64,000 bases of DNA from Gnetum montanum. Its lineage: Eukaryota; Streptophyta; Gnetopsida; Gnetales; Gnetaceae. The notes below the pieces were generated by a model. That model was not told the DNA's origin. It made no database searches and saw nothing but the letters and a program-made list of their open reading frames with translations. Below are positions 35,771 through 48,061 of this stretch, one piece after another. Each line of letters begins with the position of its first letter. The stretch's first letter is position 1. The position numbers and the translations under genes were made by a program. Where the stretch lies: positions 556,498 to 620,497 of the forward strand of contig MNCI01004556.1 of assembly GCA_015680685.1 (NCBI GenBank), given 5' to 3'.

Positions 35771-36559
35771 AGTCTATACACCACCTCAACATGCCTAAAT
35801 CATTGAGTAACTCCAAGATTCAATTGCATTGCTATTCTAACTCATCTTATTGCTAACTTCACATCTAATAACCTCAATTCATATTATTTATGCTTCACAA
35901 AATTAACAATCTCCCAATTACATTTAATCATGATGTTCTCACACTAAATCCTTTGTATGGCTCTCCTTTGACCCCTAATTTACATTGAAATTCATCAAAA
36001 TGTTTGTCAAAATTCAAAGGAAGATTTTTGAATTTAACCATGTCAATGCAGCAACATTGACATAGCTACCGATATTGACGTAGTCCCATTGACATGATCA
36101 TCAAAACCTATATATGCACAATGAGTGTTCAGAATTTTTTCATCATTTTTCTTAAACAAAGAAGGATTCTTTTCCACTCTGAGAGAAAAAGCTTCTAATC
36201 ATGATATCTTGTGATTTTGACACTTGTTTGACCCCTTTGAAAAACCTATGAGCTCATAGAATCGAGCTCCACATCATGAGGATAATAAATCTATGATTTT
36301 CAACACTTCAAAAATCTTAGTTTTAAAACATTTAAGGTAGTTAACAATAAATTAAAATTAAAATATTAATAATTTAATAATAAAATAACCATTTTAGAAC
36401 ATCTAGAATGATAGGTTTGCTCACTTAAGAGTGTTAATGTCAATTTTTTAAAAACTAATTCGAAATCATAGATGATTAAGATTAATAATGCCAAAAGTTT
36501 GGCAATTAAAGACTAATGATTGATCATCCATGTTATTGCATATGGTGTTTAAAAGCAAG
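35771..36559. other. Unassigned; LTR-like promoter features
   Basis: There is no ORF. Repeated CATTGACAT words (36045-36100) precede a TATATATG box (36111-36118), an arrangement like an LTR U3/R junction, but I could not match it to another LTR in the window. Confidence 0.35.
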
Positions 36560-38400
36560 AGGGTTATCTCAAATGAGGGGGAATCACCTAAGAGAAGGAT
36601 GAGGATAACAATAGACGCAACCACAGTAGGAGCCTAAGGACACACATGCAACTAGGCCTCTCAAAGAAGAACTGGAAGTGGAATCTATTTGGAAAATTCC
36701 AACAGTAGAGACTAGATAATTAAGATAAGATGAAGTACCTAGATCTAGACTAATCTTGGAGGTCACATTGAGCTAGGCTTTCTTTAAAAAAACTTTCACA
36801 ACAAAGATTCAAAGCTTAGTTTTACAAGAGCCAAAGTTTGGATCATTCTTGAAGTTTTATTCTCAAGAGATTTAGGGGTAGTTACAAGCATCACCACTCA
36901 AGCCCATCATTTCCCCCATTGGAGATTGATACCTTGGGAAGACTTACTTCTTTTGAAACAACCTCCAAGGAGATGCCATTGTTAAAATTAAAGACATTAC
37001 CATCTCTTGTTTGATGAAGGCCAATGTGAAGCCATTATAACCTCCCAACAAGGAACCAAAGCTTGTAGAAGTGTCCACTCAATCATATGCTAAAAGTAAA
37101 AAAGGAGTGAACCCATAGGTGCTATGGGATGAATCACATTGAGTATGGGGTGGTCACCCAAGTGAAGAGGATTTATTTAAAGATAGCGATGTACCACTTG
37201 AATCCAACAGTGTGCTTAAGCAAAGTCACATCTTTTTTTATCACAGATTGTGCTACAATTAGCAAGAACTTTTCTATCTACCCACCCCATCTTAACTTTC
37301 TCAATATTGAGAAATTCTTTAGAGTGTATAAGTATAGAAAGATAATCTTCTTCTTGTGCTTAATCAAAAAATTTTGTAAAAGGGAAGGGATATCTCACTA
37401 CTTCAATGATATTCTCTAAAGGGCTACTATTGCATCATGATAAGAGATGATGAAAGAAAAGCCAACTCTATAGCTTCAAGAAGAAGAAGCACCACATCTT
37501 CTAACCAAAAATACACCAGGTGTAGATGAAATATTAAGACAACTAAGATAGTAGAAGCAAGCACCTAGTGGTAAACTAATGAACTATCATCCTACCATGA
37601 GCCATTCAAATGAAGTTTCTTGAATCATCAACTGGGAGCAAGATGAACTATTTAACTTACACATGTAGAATTCAAGCCCCTGTTCAAGTCAATCCTACTA
37701 CAGGAGGAGTTGTAGTATCCTTTCCTATAGAATAGATGCTAAAAATTTTAGGCAATGCTGCAACTTTCTTAGTAATTCTAGAAAAAGGAAAGGTGCAATA
37801 ATGGTTTTCATATAACATAAGGAATAAGAAATAGTTTTGGAGGTGATGGTAGATAGGATCAATGAAGCACTCAAGGTTCTTGCAGAAACAATTCCAAACA
37901 TTTCTACCATGGTAAACACTCAAATATCTACAAAAGCCAAATTAGGGGAATTACTACAAAACAATAGTAGGAAGTGCTAAACAGACTAGTGGGAACTAGG
38001 CCAATAATCCTAGATGTCTTTGACATCTCAAAAGATGTTACTACTACCTAGTCTACATTAATTGAGATAAGGAGCAAGCTTCAAATCATCGAGGCATAAA
38101 TTCAAATGTATATGATAATAAATTAACAATTAGTAGTCAAAGTTACATAACTAAGAGTCCACTTGTCCAATTGTATCATCCTTTAGCTTAGCTTGATAAG
38201 GAATGAGATCTATGAATAACTTAAGTTTAAATAGAAAAAGGTTTAGGAGGAAAAAGAGAGGGCCACCTAGGATGCAACCTTGTCAAATGCAATGCTAAAT
38301 GGTATAAATAAGAACCTTGTCCAAGAACATGGTACTTAAGTTAGTTATTCAATTTGATACTCTCACAATTTTGTAAATAACTTGATCCCAATTTTGTGAA
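36560..38400 (+). pseudogene. Extra ORF before LTR2 (gag-like, coiled-coil C-terminus)
   Basis: A 96-codon open frame (37129-37419) reads YHLNPTVCLSKVTSF... to IIFFLCLIKKFCKREGISHY and FNDI. It aligns by eye with the minus-strand ORF of copy A3 (YHLFPTKGLNQVSTY ... LIIPFPCLIRRLCKCTRILG then YTNDI), with matching spacing. Downstream, near 37840-37975, EVMVDRINEALKVLAETIPN and STKAKLGELLQNN look like a coiled coil. The N-terminal part (36560-37100) is poorly readable. It ends before the purine tract and LTR2, so this is a sense-strand ORF of an LTR-linked copy without polymerase. Function unknown. Confidence 0.5.
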
Positions 38401-38422
38401 CTTGGGGACAAATTTTTAGTCA

Positions 38423-38434
38423 ACCATAGGAGTA
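38423..38434 (+). other. Polypurine tract before LTR2
   Basis: ACCATAGGAGTA directly precedes TGATG, equivalent to CATGGGGGTA before LTR1 and TGTGGGGGTA (minus strand) before LTR3. Confidence 0.55.
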
Positions 38435-39201
38435 TGATGAAAGTCAATTTAATTCATTGCGTTAAAGCATCAGCATTGATGCAAGCTTCATAAATGTCTA
38501 TATAAATGCGTATGATACTATTGGTCATATTTTTAGTGGAATTCTTACAATTTGTTTCTTTAGTCTTAGCAAATAGGCAATGAGTGCTTGCAATGTGAAT
38601 CTGAATCAATTGTATGATATCTGATTGTAGTATATTGTACATGGACATAATCCATGAATGGCAGTAAGATCAAGATTGATTTCCATTCATTGTAACAATT
38701 TGACTTAGAATAGAATTTTATGTTAATGTAATTTATTTTCCATGTAACTTAACTTTATGTTTACATTTTCATACATATTAATTATTGGTAGAATGAGTGC
38801 AACCAATTTCAAGCATAATCATGTGTTCAATTGGTAATCCTAGTGACACTATCACATGGCAATCCCAATAGTGGGTATCTGAGTTTAAGACATGTACAAC
38901 AAGTTGAGAATGAATGCTCATCATCTTTAGGCTAACAGATTTCTTTCTTGCACTTACGTCAATTAGTTATAGTTTTAATATGTTAATCTTTTAAATAATA
39001 ATATTTTAATGATCTATCTTAATCACACTTAACCATACAAATTAACCCCACATAGGTGTGATTGGAAAAACAATGACCAACAATACATACTTAGTTATCT
39101 AAGGCATTTAAACCAATCTAAGTCCACGGAATTCAACTAGATTGTACATGAACACTTGTTATCTATATAGTTGGGCATAGGGGCTACTCTATCACACATT
39201 A
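38435..39201 (+). mobile_element. LTR2 (plus orientation)
   Basis: This 767-bp LTR starts TGATG and ends with a degenerate CACATTA. The 3' part shares 'cacttaaccatacaa', 'aaggcatttaaaccaatctaagtccacggaattcaactaga' and 'ttgggcatagggg.tac' with LTR1. A TATA-like TATATAAATG is at 38499-38508. The U3 differs from LTR1 and LTR3. Confidence 0.65.
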
Positions 39202-39367
39202 CTACTCTAAAGAAATATAATTTTATACATTGATTGAAAGTTTAAATACTATATTTAAACTTAAGTGTTCAAACTATGAGTTGCAACTAATCATTGTATC
39301 TTTAGTTTTCATAATCACCATGTATATGCATTAGTGTGGATAATACTATTATTCAATTCAATATGTG
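39202..39367. other. Spacer between two oppositely oriented LTRs
   Basis: 166 AT-rich bases between the 3' ends of LTR2 and LTR3. Nothing recognised. Confidence 0.5.
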
Positions 39368-40231
39368 TGATGAGTGGTGAGGTACCCCTACACTCAACCA
39401 TACGAATCACAAGTGTTCATCCACAATCTAGTCAAATTTTGTTTATGGGACTAGTTGTGCTATCTAGATCATTATGCTCTAATTGCAGTTCGCTATCTTC
39501 CCACTTGGACTAGTGGTACCTTTGTCATGTATGGTTTAGTCAAAAGTGAGGCATATGATGTTGTTTAATTCTACTTTTTTCCTAATGATGATAAAGAGGT
39601 AAATTAATTAAGCTAATGAACAATGAAAATAAGATCTAAACTAGCTTATGTGCAATGAGTATCCATCCTTAATCATTTGTATACATCTTGGATTCATGAG
39701 GCTACTTCTGGGATTGCCAAGCATATGTCACTAGTCATGCCAAATAATACACTACTGGATTACCAAGTACTTCCACTTAAACGCTTATGATTAAAGCATA
39801 TGCATTCCGCTTAATGACAAGAATAGTAAATAGCAATAAATGAAAACATTTAACTAAAGAAAATAGTAAATAATTAATAATTAAAAGTAATAATAATCTA
39901 AGTGGATGTTGTAATGATGGGAGTAATCCCAATCTTTATTGCCAGTCATGTAACATGTCCAAGTACATCACACTTGAACAAATGTGTGGTAAATTACAAA
40001 CATCACACTATGGGCATGCACTGGGAATGATAGACCACTAAGAAGGACAAGCAAAAACTGAAAACTAAAAACTATCTTCTCTACTGTCTATTCATTACTA
40101 CCCTCACCCAAGCATCCAAGTGTTGCATTTATAGGCTAACCTAGAGAAGGCAACATCGGATGTCTAACATCACTTCTTGGCTCTAACATCGGGTATCCAA
40201 CATCGAGGCTTGACAAGATGATGACTCATCA
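39368..40231 (-). mobile_element. LTR3, 3' LTR of copy A3 (minus orientation)
   Basis: This 864-bp LTR reads on the minus strand from TGATGAGTCATC (40231) to CCACTCATCA (39368). On the minus strand it is preceded by the purine tract TGTGGGGGTA (40241-40232). A TATA-like CTATAAATGC lies near 40125-40134 (minus). The end box 'ggtacc.caccactcatca' matches LTR1. Confidence 0.75.
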
Positions 40232-40241
40232 TACCCCCACA

Positions 40242-40721
40242 ACTAAATGAAAACTCATCATTAGGTTAAATAAAATGAGGAACAAGTTCTTTATAAAATA
40301 TTGGGAAGGTATGGGATTATTGACTAACTTAAATAATCAAGCAAAGCAATTGACTCTTGCATGCCATAATGGTGTAATACAAAAATAGGATACATTATTA
40401 CAAAACAAAAACAAAAATTGGAAAGCTTATGTGGTGCTCAAAGGTGGTGGCTCCTCCATCAGTTACTTCCCTTTATCACCATGCTTCTGAAATTTGTAAC
40501 AATTTAGCAATGCCTACAACTTCTCCTCTCCCATCCTTGGATCATGTACCATCAAAGCTATTGAGCTGATGTGTGCTGATGTCAATACATTCCAAGGACA
40601 TGGCAGTTGTGGAAACATCTTATTCACCTTTACATACCATGCCACAAACTATTGTCGTTCCTCCTCAAAGGCTCTAGCTTTTTCTCTAAGTTCATGATAA
40701 TTAATTAATCTCCAAGCTAGG
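40242..40721 (-). pseudogene. C-terminal part of the A3 extra ORF
   Basis: The minus strand from 40721 reads NYHELREKARAFEEERQ, FVAWYVKVNKMFPQLPCPWN, SSIALMVHDPRMGEEKL, then a tail to about 40440. Before LTR unit C inserted at 40721/60295, this continued the frame of 60295-62719. Helix-rich, charged; function unknown. Confidence 0.5.
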
Positions 40722-40722
40722 T
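40718..40722. repeat. Target duplication TAGGT of unit C, left copy
   Basis: TAGGT here and at 60295-60299 flank unit C. The final T is shared with the LTR start TGTGACATCC. Confidence 0.7.
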
Positions 40723-41515
40723 GTGACATCCAAAAATGTCGGTGGATGCAACACCGAGAGGTCACCAGGTGTACAACCTAACCCTGAATCCGTGCGAGGG
40801 CTGTGCTAGAGAAAATGGAAATGGGATGCCTTGAATGGTCTTGTTGATCAGACAGGGATTTACATGGTGTTAAAATGAGTGTATGAGAAAAGGATTTATA
40901 CTACGTTATGAACAGGCATCAGGTCCGAGAAAGCTAGAACGTAGCAAGGTGTCCTGGCCTACGAACGGTGATGTGAACATGCAAATATGTATCAAATAGT
41001 AAGAAAATACAAGAATTATGATGAATACTAGAGAAAAATGCTTGAGAAATGTAATAGAATTTTAGAATAGTAGTGCACCACCCCAAAATAGGGAGCATAG
41101 CTAATTCACAAAGGTATACACGGTGTACAATAGGCGCAGTAGGAGCGTAGTCATAGCCTTGGTGGTGTCAAGCTATGAAGTCTACTGCTCACTATGTTGA
41201 AATATGCCTGCTAGTTTGGTAACCATGGTATACCATGTCATGTTCGACAAAGCTACAATGGGGCTATAGTGTGTTGTGTGGTGTAGTTGTGCCTCTTTGC
41301 CAGTGTGGTGTGCTCTAGGTCTCGTTCACCCATGAAGCTAAGTGCCAAGATGCCAAAGTAGAAGTGCCAACTACCTTACTAGTGAAAAAATGGAAGCCTC
41401 CCCTCCTCTCCCTTTTCTCTTTTCCTCCCCTGAAACACTAGGGTGTAGGGGTACTTACAGGGCTAGGGTTAGCCCAAAATTCATATCAGGTGCGACATGG
41501 TAGTGTGGTGGGTGG
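40722..41515 (+). mobile_element. LTR-like unit C, left part
   Basis: It starts TGTGACATCCAAAAATG, resembling the start of the B LTR (TGAAACATCCAAAAATT). It continues at 59511 after B and ends TTTCA at 60294, giving about 1.58 kb in total. No ORF. The size and ends suggest a solo LTR of a family related to B. Strand is set by that similarity. Confidence 0.65.
41511..41515. repeat. Target duplication GGTGG of B, left copy
   Basis: GGTGG directly precedes the 5' LTR; the identical 5 bases follow the 3' LTR at 59506-59510. Confidence 0.9.
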
Positions 41516-43151
41516 TGAAACATCCAAAAATTTAAAGAGATGCTTCCTTCACCATGTATTTACAATTCGCGCAGCATCATGGCAGTTCTTCAGGAGATGG
41601 ATGCTCTGAAGTTCAAACTATCTAGTTAGACAAGTTTTCTACCCTAGGTGTCAATAGGCTAAATAGATTCTCCAGCCTACCCACCTAAGTAGTTCATCCA
41701 GCCAACAGCATGCTTAGGAGTAGTGTTCAGAACGCGCAAAACGCGCAAAACGCTTCAGCAAGTTTTCTAACTCAAGAAGTTTTGCTATGCTATGTAGTGT
41801 AGCAAACTTCAGAAGATGTTCGCAGAAGTGCAATGCTATGCTATGGTGTGCTACCCTGTGTAGCGTAGCGTAGCAAAAGCTAGAAAATCAATCCCCTCGC
41901 CCAACTTCAAGTCCTTCAGCAATGTCTCCTTCCGTCAAAAAGTGGTGAACTTGGCCAAAAGCAAGTCATGTTTGCTGCTACACTGCGCTAAGCTAAATGG
42001 CGCAGCAAGGCATAGAAATTCTACGAAAGTGACAGAAGGCATATCAAAGGGTAGGATCATCAAGTTTGCAAGCTTTGTAGTGCAAAAGGAAAAGTTTGCA
42101 GATCAACAACGTTTTTGCGACTAAGAACAGATGCTACACTATGATACGCTACGTAGCATAGCATAGTGTAGCAAATCTATAGCCAGTAGTCACAACACTA
42201 CAAAAGGTTTCCAACACATGTAGTAAGACATAACGCAAATTCTTTGCTTCGAGCCAGTGGCTACGCTACGCTGTGCAGTGTAGCATAGCGCCACAAGATG
42301 CTACACTACAAAGTATAGCAAAGTGAGGCAAGTGGTTACGTGACATCAATGCACCTCACCTAATTGCACGATTGCTCTGACAGCATAGACAAGTCAGCAT
42401 AGGACCAAGGCACGTGGCATCCAAACCACATCTTTCGTACATCCCTAGTCCTATAAATACCCCAATGAGCAATGCTTAGGCTCTCTCTTGCACTCTCTGG
42501 GCCCCCAGCTTCTTTAGCATCTTTCAACTTTTTGATCCTCCAGGTCCAGGTTTTCTGAGCAATCTAGTCAGTTAACAATCTTGTTAGTTGATAACCAAAA
42601 GTTAGCACTATTACCTTGAGCATTGTAAGCTTTCTATTTGACATTGTAAATAGTTAGCATTCATAGTTGGCATTCTGTTCTGCTTTTCCCTACCATCTTG
42701 GTAGCATTTTGCATTGTTGACTCCCAAGTCCGCATTCAAGTATCCAACTGTCTTACTCTGAGCACCTTGGTTACCTTTGGGATCTCTGCACTTCTCGGCG
42801 TTGTGGAACCAATTGTATCCACCTTGACAGAGTAAAGTCATAATCTTGAAGTGATGCATTTCCCTAACTGCATTCTACTTTGCTTTCCTATTCACCATCG
42901 CATTCTACATTGTTGTCTGCATCGTTTATGTTTAAAATATCATTTTTATGCTATAAACTTTGCTTTCAAATAACATGTTGCAAAAGGTTATATTGACACC
43001 AACTAAGTCCCTATCTGATCGACCAGACCATTCAGGGCACCCTATTTCCATTCCATCCAGCACGGCCCTCCCATGGAAACGGGGTTAAGACAATCAATAA
43101 CCAATGACCCATTGGTGTTCTTTCCATCTATCGACATTTTCAGTCGCTACA
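41516..43151 (+). repeat. 5' LTR of B
   Basis: 1636 bp, TGAAACATCC to GCTACA. The promoter box TATAAATA is at 42452-42459, the equivalent of 58808-58815 in the 3' LTR. U3 is filled with short palindromic words of the GCTATGCTACGTAGCATAGC type (41780-42330). Confidence 0.95.
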
Positions 43152-43604
43152 GTTTTCTGGTGCTAGAAGGAGGGCCTTTGGTTCCCTTTACGCATGTCAC
43201 GATAGTACTGTAAGCCTTCTGCACCCTGATACGCATTAGCGTAAACTTGACACTCATCTATGGTTGTTTACGCATCATGCAGTGCAGATCGGTCACTTCA
43301 ACGATTCCTCAGGAGCCCTACAAGACATAAATCCTCCAATTTTTAGTTGACTTACCTATCCTATGGTAGTCTTGTATGCGTTATGTACCCTATCATGCAC
43401 TAGCGTAAATGTGACACCCTTTTGCGATTGTTTACGTATCGTGTGGTAAAGATTGGTCACCTCGATGATTCCTCGAGAGCCTTGCAAGACATAAAGCCTT
43501 TTTGATTGCTTGCCAAGTTCTTTGCTCTTCCTGTTCACAAAACTATTTAGCTTTCCAATTTCCTTCCTTTTTTGGCATTTGCAAAAATTTCTAGCTTAGT
43601 AACA
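43152..43604 (+). other. Leader of B: putative primer site and 164-bp duplication
   Basis: The LTR end is followed by TTTTCTGGTGCTAGAAGG; TGGTGCTAG is the likely primer-binding start, tRNA not identified. A tandem pair then follows: about 43200-43335 and 43366-43498 (period about 164 bp) share 'actagcgtaaa.ttgacac', 'gattgtttacg.atc', 'ggtcac.tc.a.gattcctc' and 'gacataaa.cc'. Confidence 0.7.
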
Positions 43605-46045
43605 ATGACTTCTGCAACTACTGCTACTAATACCTTCAATGTCGAGGTTCCCATCATAGTTCAAGGCATCACAGGTGCTGAACAACTGCTGAACCTGACA
43701 CTGCAAACACGGTGATCCCTTAGGATCCAAAACCAAGGACCTAAGGGCTTGGCCCAACAATATGAGTGCTATGACTTCCTCTGTGCAAAGGTTCAGGCAA
43801 ACTTTCCTTTGGATGTACACGAGCTCGAAGGAAAACGTGGCTTCGAGTTCGCTTACTACGATGGGAAGGAATTTGTTCCCATTCTTGGCACTTCCATACC
43901 TTTGACACAGGCAAATCAAAGGCTTCTACACCAACTAATCTAGTTGGCTAGGCTTAGGGAGCAATAGGACACAGCGTCTAACCAAGATGATGCTTTCTAG
44001 GATGGATAGGAGAAACTCGCTTCCCAATCCGACAAGGGAGGTCAAACCAACCTCGTTCCTATCCCTCCTACCCAGTCCTTCTAGGCCAATCCATTTTCTG
44101 TCACCACTCCCTTTGCAATTATGCCTATGCTCCCACAGCCTACAACTACAACCATAATGGGTAGCCATGTTACCTTCCCAATGTATCAACGCCCTTATTC
44201 CCCTGTTTCATTTACAGCAACTATGCCTCCGCAAACTGTTCATCAGTTCATTCCTGTAGCGCATCACACACCAATCATGACTACCCTACCGCATGTTCAT
44301 ACTATACCTACTTTACAATCGTATGCAATCTCCATTTCAATTCCTATGTTCATGTCTGTTCCATCCATTGCGACGGGCCTAGGCCCGTCCACATGGTGGA
44401 TCCCATTCACTTCTTCGCCTATTCCACAACTATCGCAGATGTCTCATTATGTTCACACTCAGACCTACCAAACCTTGCAAATGGTACAACCCAACACAAG
44501 GTTATGGTCTATTCTGCTGATGACATAAGCAGTCTATTTGATAGCACAACCCACGGTTGATGCTCTAACTACACCACCTACCGGGTGGTGGACAGTGCAA
44601 GCAGCACCGCTCATCGGGGCTACCCCAATGGTATCATCGATGGATCATGCCACCACCCCCGTCGTTCCATAGGTGTGAACTGCCTCAGCAGTTCCCAACT
44701 TCCCACAACATCGTAGGGTCCGGACCAAGTGTTCCAGCTCATCCAGACCCTCATTAAGGAAATCAAACGCCTCAAGGCTGTCGGGTCTGACACGGTACAA
44801 GTCATGGACTTTTACCAGGACGACCCCATCATCCCTGCAATCCCTGTGCTGACGCTACCCCCAATGATGTCTCTCCCACTCACGAAGTACAATGGGGAGG
44901 GGGATTCCAACACACATCTAGTTACCTTTAGGTCTGAGTCTCTCCTATTGCAACAATGGCCGCACACGATCATTCGTGTCTTTGCTATGTCCCTAGCTGA
45001 GAGAGCCTTGGACTAGTACCGCACGCTACCATGCTCATCTATTTCAACACTAGAAGAGCTTCTAACCCAGTTCATGTCACGCTTCAAGTATAACTTGAAG
45101 CTAGAAACCACGCTAGACTAGTTGATGAGTGTGAAGCAGGATCCTCTGGAACCAGTCCAGAAGTTCATCTAGCGATGGAGCACAGCCCTTAACGAAATCC
45201 ACAAGCTCATCATGAAGGCCCACTTGCTGGCTGTCTTTAAAGGTGCAGTGAATGACTTTATCAAGTCTAAACTGTACTACCTCACCCCTTGCACTCTGAG
45301 TCAAGCCTTCGCTTAGACTAAGAGTATACAGGATGTGGCCGAGGCAAGCAAAGACTCGACCTACATCGCCTACAAAAATACCTTCACAAAGAAGGACAAG
45401 GGTAAAGCCCCAACAACCACAGTGGTCATTGTGGTGATTGAGGCCAAGAACAAACCTAGTAGCAATGGTAACAAGAACAACAAGAAATCGATCGTACCTG
45501 TAGCTAACCACATGCCAAAGCAGGGCAACACGCCACAACCTTCAATTCCTACACCTGAGACATCTGCACAACCCAAACCGAACTTTGAGCGTAAATATCA
45601 CTCAAAGTACACCCCACTGCCTCTTAAGCCTTCAGAACATTTGAAGCAGCTATTAGTAGTAGGGCACATTCAACACAAGTAGATGTCAGAAGAGGGAATT
45701 AGAAGACATCAACGCTACTACGAGCTCCTTAGGAACCCCTCCTTGGCCTTGCCCAACGAGCCTCCAGTTCCTAAGGGTTTTAGATTGGACAGGTTTTGTG
45801 ACTATCATCAACAGTGTGGTCATAATACAGATTACTGTCTAGCATTGCAGGATGACATTCAAAGGTTGATCGATCAGGGAAAACTAATATTGGATGATAG
45901 TAACCCAATACGCCCTGAGAACCAATCTATGTATGTCTACACAGACCCCCTCAACGCCAACAATGCCGATTACGTCATCAATGCCATCAGTATTGACAGT
46001 GATCCTAAGCCACCCCAACAGCCATTCATGGTCTGTGTGCCTTAG
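43605..46045 (+). pseudogene. gag: Gag of B
   Basis: It starts at ATGACTTCTGCAACTACTGC (43605), in frame with 43749-43943 and 44121-44528 apart from stops. One frameshift lies between about 44528 and 44729; the rest is in a second single frame. Domains: a proline/threonine-rich N-terminal region; a gag core at about 44890-45180 (KYNGEGDSNTHLVTFRSESL, FAMSLAERALD.YRTL, LEELLTQFMSRFKYNL, PLEPVQKFI.RW); a lysine-rich linker; and the Tat-type zinc motif at about 45797-45880 (FCDYHQQCGHNTDYC then LQDDIQRLIDQGKL). Several stops replace residues expected to be W or Q (ALD.YR, KFI.RW). Confidence 0.9.
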
Positions 46046-46519
46046 CGTAGTGCACCAGCACCACTAGCGGCTAGCCAAAGCTCACAACAACCGTTCATCC
46101 TTAGAGTCCCTTCCCAGGCATCCATCTCCACGCCACCCTGTGTGTTAACACCGTTAGCTCCTTTTATCATCAAGGGGCCAATCCGTTCGACAAGCCCCTG
46201 CCCTACGCAAGACAGCTGAACAACCTTCTCATCATAAAAAATAGGAAGTGCATTTTGTAGGTGAGACATTGAGAGGAAGTGCCATCCCTGGTACTTCCAA
46301 GCCTACATCTCCACCCCCTGCGTCTACACCCTTTTCACTAAGGACGAACAATTCTACAACCGCACAGTCCGTGCCACCCTGCCAAAAAGGGTCTGAACCT
46401 AGATCCAAAATCGCCCCTTCTTGGGAAATTCGTCTCCTAGGATGAAGAGAAGAGAATGAAAGCGTTAAAAAGGGGGATGGCCAAGACCTCTTGGATGCCT
46501 TCACTTAGGTCAAACAAGC

Positions 46520-47060
46520 TCTAAAACAAAAAAAACACTACACTAAGCTTGTATGACCTAATCATGACATCTATCTCACACCGCAAGGCTCTGATCTGCA
46601 TGTTGACAATGATTCTGGTCAACGAAGACATGCCAGTGGAAGAGGAAGCAATCCACTTGGTCATGCTTCCCTCTAGACCTGTAGAGCCAGAACTTCTCAA
46701 CTCACTTTCTGCGATGACACCATTAGGAAAGACCTCGAAAGGGGTCAGGTGACTACAGCACCCCTTTTCATCATAATTCGAGTTAGCAACAATCGGATCC
46801 GAAGGGTACACGTTGATGATGGAGCTGCCATGAATGTCATCCCCTTCCCTATTGTGGACAAATTAGGCTTGATCGACCAGATCAAGCCCACAAAGATGTC
46901 ATGCCTAAGGTCGTTCAACGGGGCATGCATCCTGGTAAAGGGCACAGTCTACATAGACTTCGTGGTAAGGTATCAGTTCCCTACAAATGCAACATTCATC
47001 GTGGTCGAGGAAATGCTTGGGTTTAACCTGATCTTGGGGAGATCATGTTTAGCATAACTT
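46520..47060 (+). pseudogene. Aspartic protease of B
   Basis: The frame 46749-47057 reads RRVHVDDGAAMNVIPFPIVD, where the active triad D-S/T-G is D-D-G. Then FNGACILVKGTVYIDFVV, FIVVEEMLGFNLILGRSCLA, with ILGR as in retropepsins. The preceding frame (46549-46752) holds ALICMLTMILVNEDMPVEEE, the lead-in found before plant gypsy proteases. Between gag and protease (46046-46520) the sequence is proline-rich and uninformative. Downstream, 47060-47390 still reads like the end of this polyprotein (MGREVVIHGDKVAA). Confidence 0.85.
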
Positions 47061-47389
47061 AGGGCTGTCTCCTCACCCATACACTAGGAAATTCACCTAC
47101 CATACATGGGCAGGGAGGTGGTGATCCATGGTGACAAAGTAGCAGCATAAGCAATTAATAACATAGACATGGAGCAGGGCTCAAAGGTCGTAACCTCTGA
47201 GAATGAAGTGCCTACTTACGCACACATTAACCACCTAGCAGGCGAATCAGCTCAACAAGCTAGTTACTAAAATGAAAGCATGTGGGCTGAGTTACCCTTC
47301 CAAGTGGGAGACAATGATGTAAACTAGGGCCCCAACAAAAAACCTTAGCCTTACGTTCTGCTCAATCCACAATGGGTCAAGACGTAGCT

Positions 47390-47640
47390 ACGCATAGCAT
47401 AGCAACCCCACTGCTTCCTGCATAGTCACCATCCCTTGTACATTCATCACCTTTTGCTTTGCTAACATCCTTTTGGCATGCTACGCTATGGCCCAAAACG
47501 GCCTAAAACTATGCTACACTATGGCCGAAAATGGCCTAAAACTAGAAATGGCCCGAAATGGCCTAAAACTAGCAATGGCCTAAAATGGCCTAAAACTAGT
47601 ACATGAAAGCATGAAAATTTTACACCAAAACACAACACGT
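47390..47640. repeat. Repeats after the protease (GCTACGC and GGCCTAAAACTA words)
   Basis: CTACGCATAGCATAGC and GCTACGCTATGG words, followed by five or six imperfect units ending GGCCTAAAACTA (47500-47600). This marks the left edge of the antisense gene block. Confidence 0.75.
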
Positions 47641-48061
47641 ATACAATGAACAAGTTAGCGCAAAATCAATTTTTGTTTCACAAAATCCTCGTTTCTTTAT
47701 TCAAAATTGTTATTTTTCAAATGATGTTTGCACAATTTGTTACAAAAATTCAAAATTCCAAAAAAAAATCCGATGCTATCATGGGTTGTTCCTATTCGCA
47801 TCATCTTCACCATTCATTTCTGCATCATTTCCTTTTGCATTGCCTTCCTCTGCATTGTCCTCTACTGACTCTTCATTCCTTCCCTCTACAGCCCCTGTGC
47901 CCTGATCTAGAGCCTACATCGTAGGAATGAAGTAGTTAACTAAATCAACACATGCAAGCTACAGCAGAGCATAAGCATTAATACAGTAGAAAGAGACTAA
48001 CCTAAGAAGGGTCTGCATCCTTCTTGAAGGGTATCTAGTCTAAACCGAGCCCAAGGAGGTG

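Noticed and set aside
41942-42124. 60-codon ORF inside the 5' LTR of B
   Set aside because: It lies in the U3 palindrome-rich region and is broken in the 3' LTR copy.
44121-44528. Long 135-codon proline/threonine-rich ORF as a separate gene
   Set aside because: It is in the same frame as the gag start at 43605 and is simply the variable N-terminal part of B gag.
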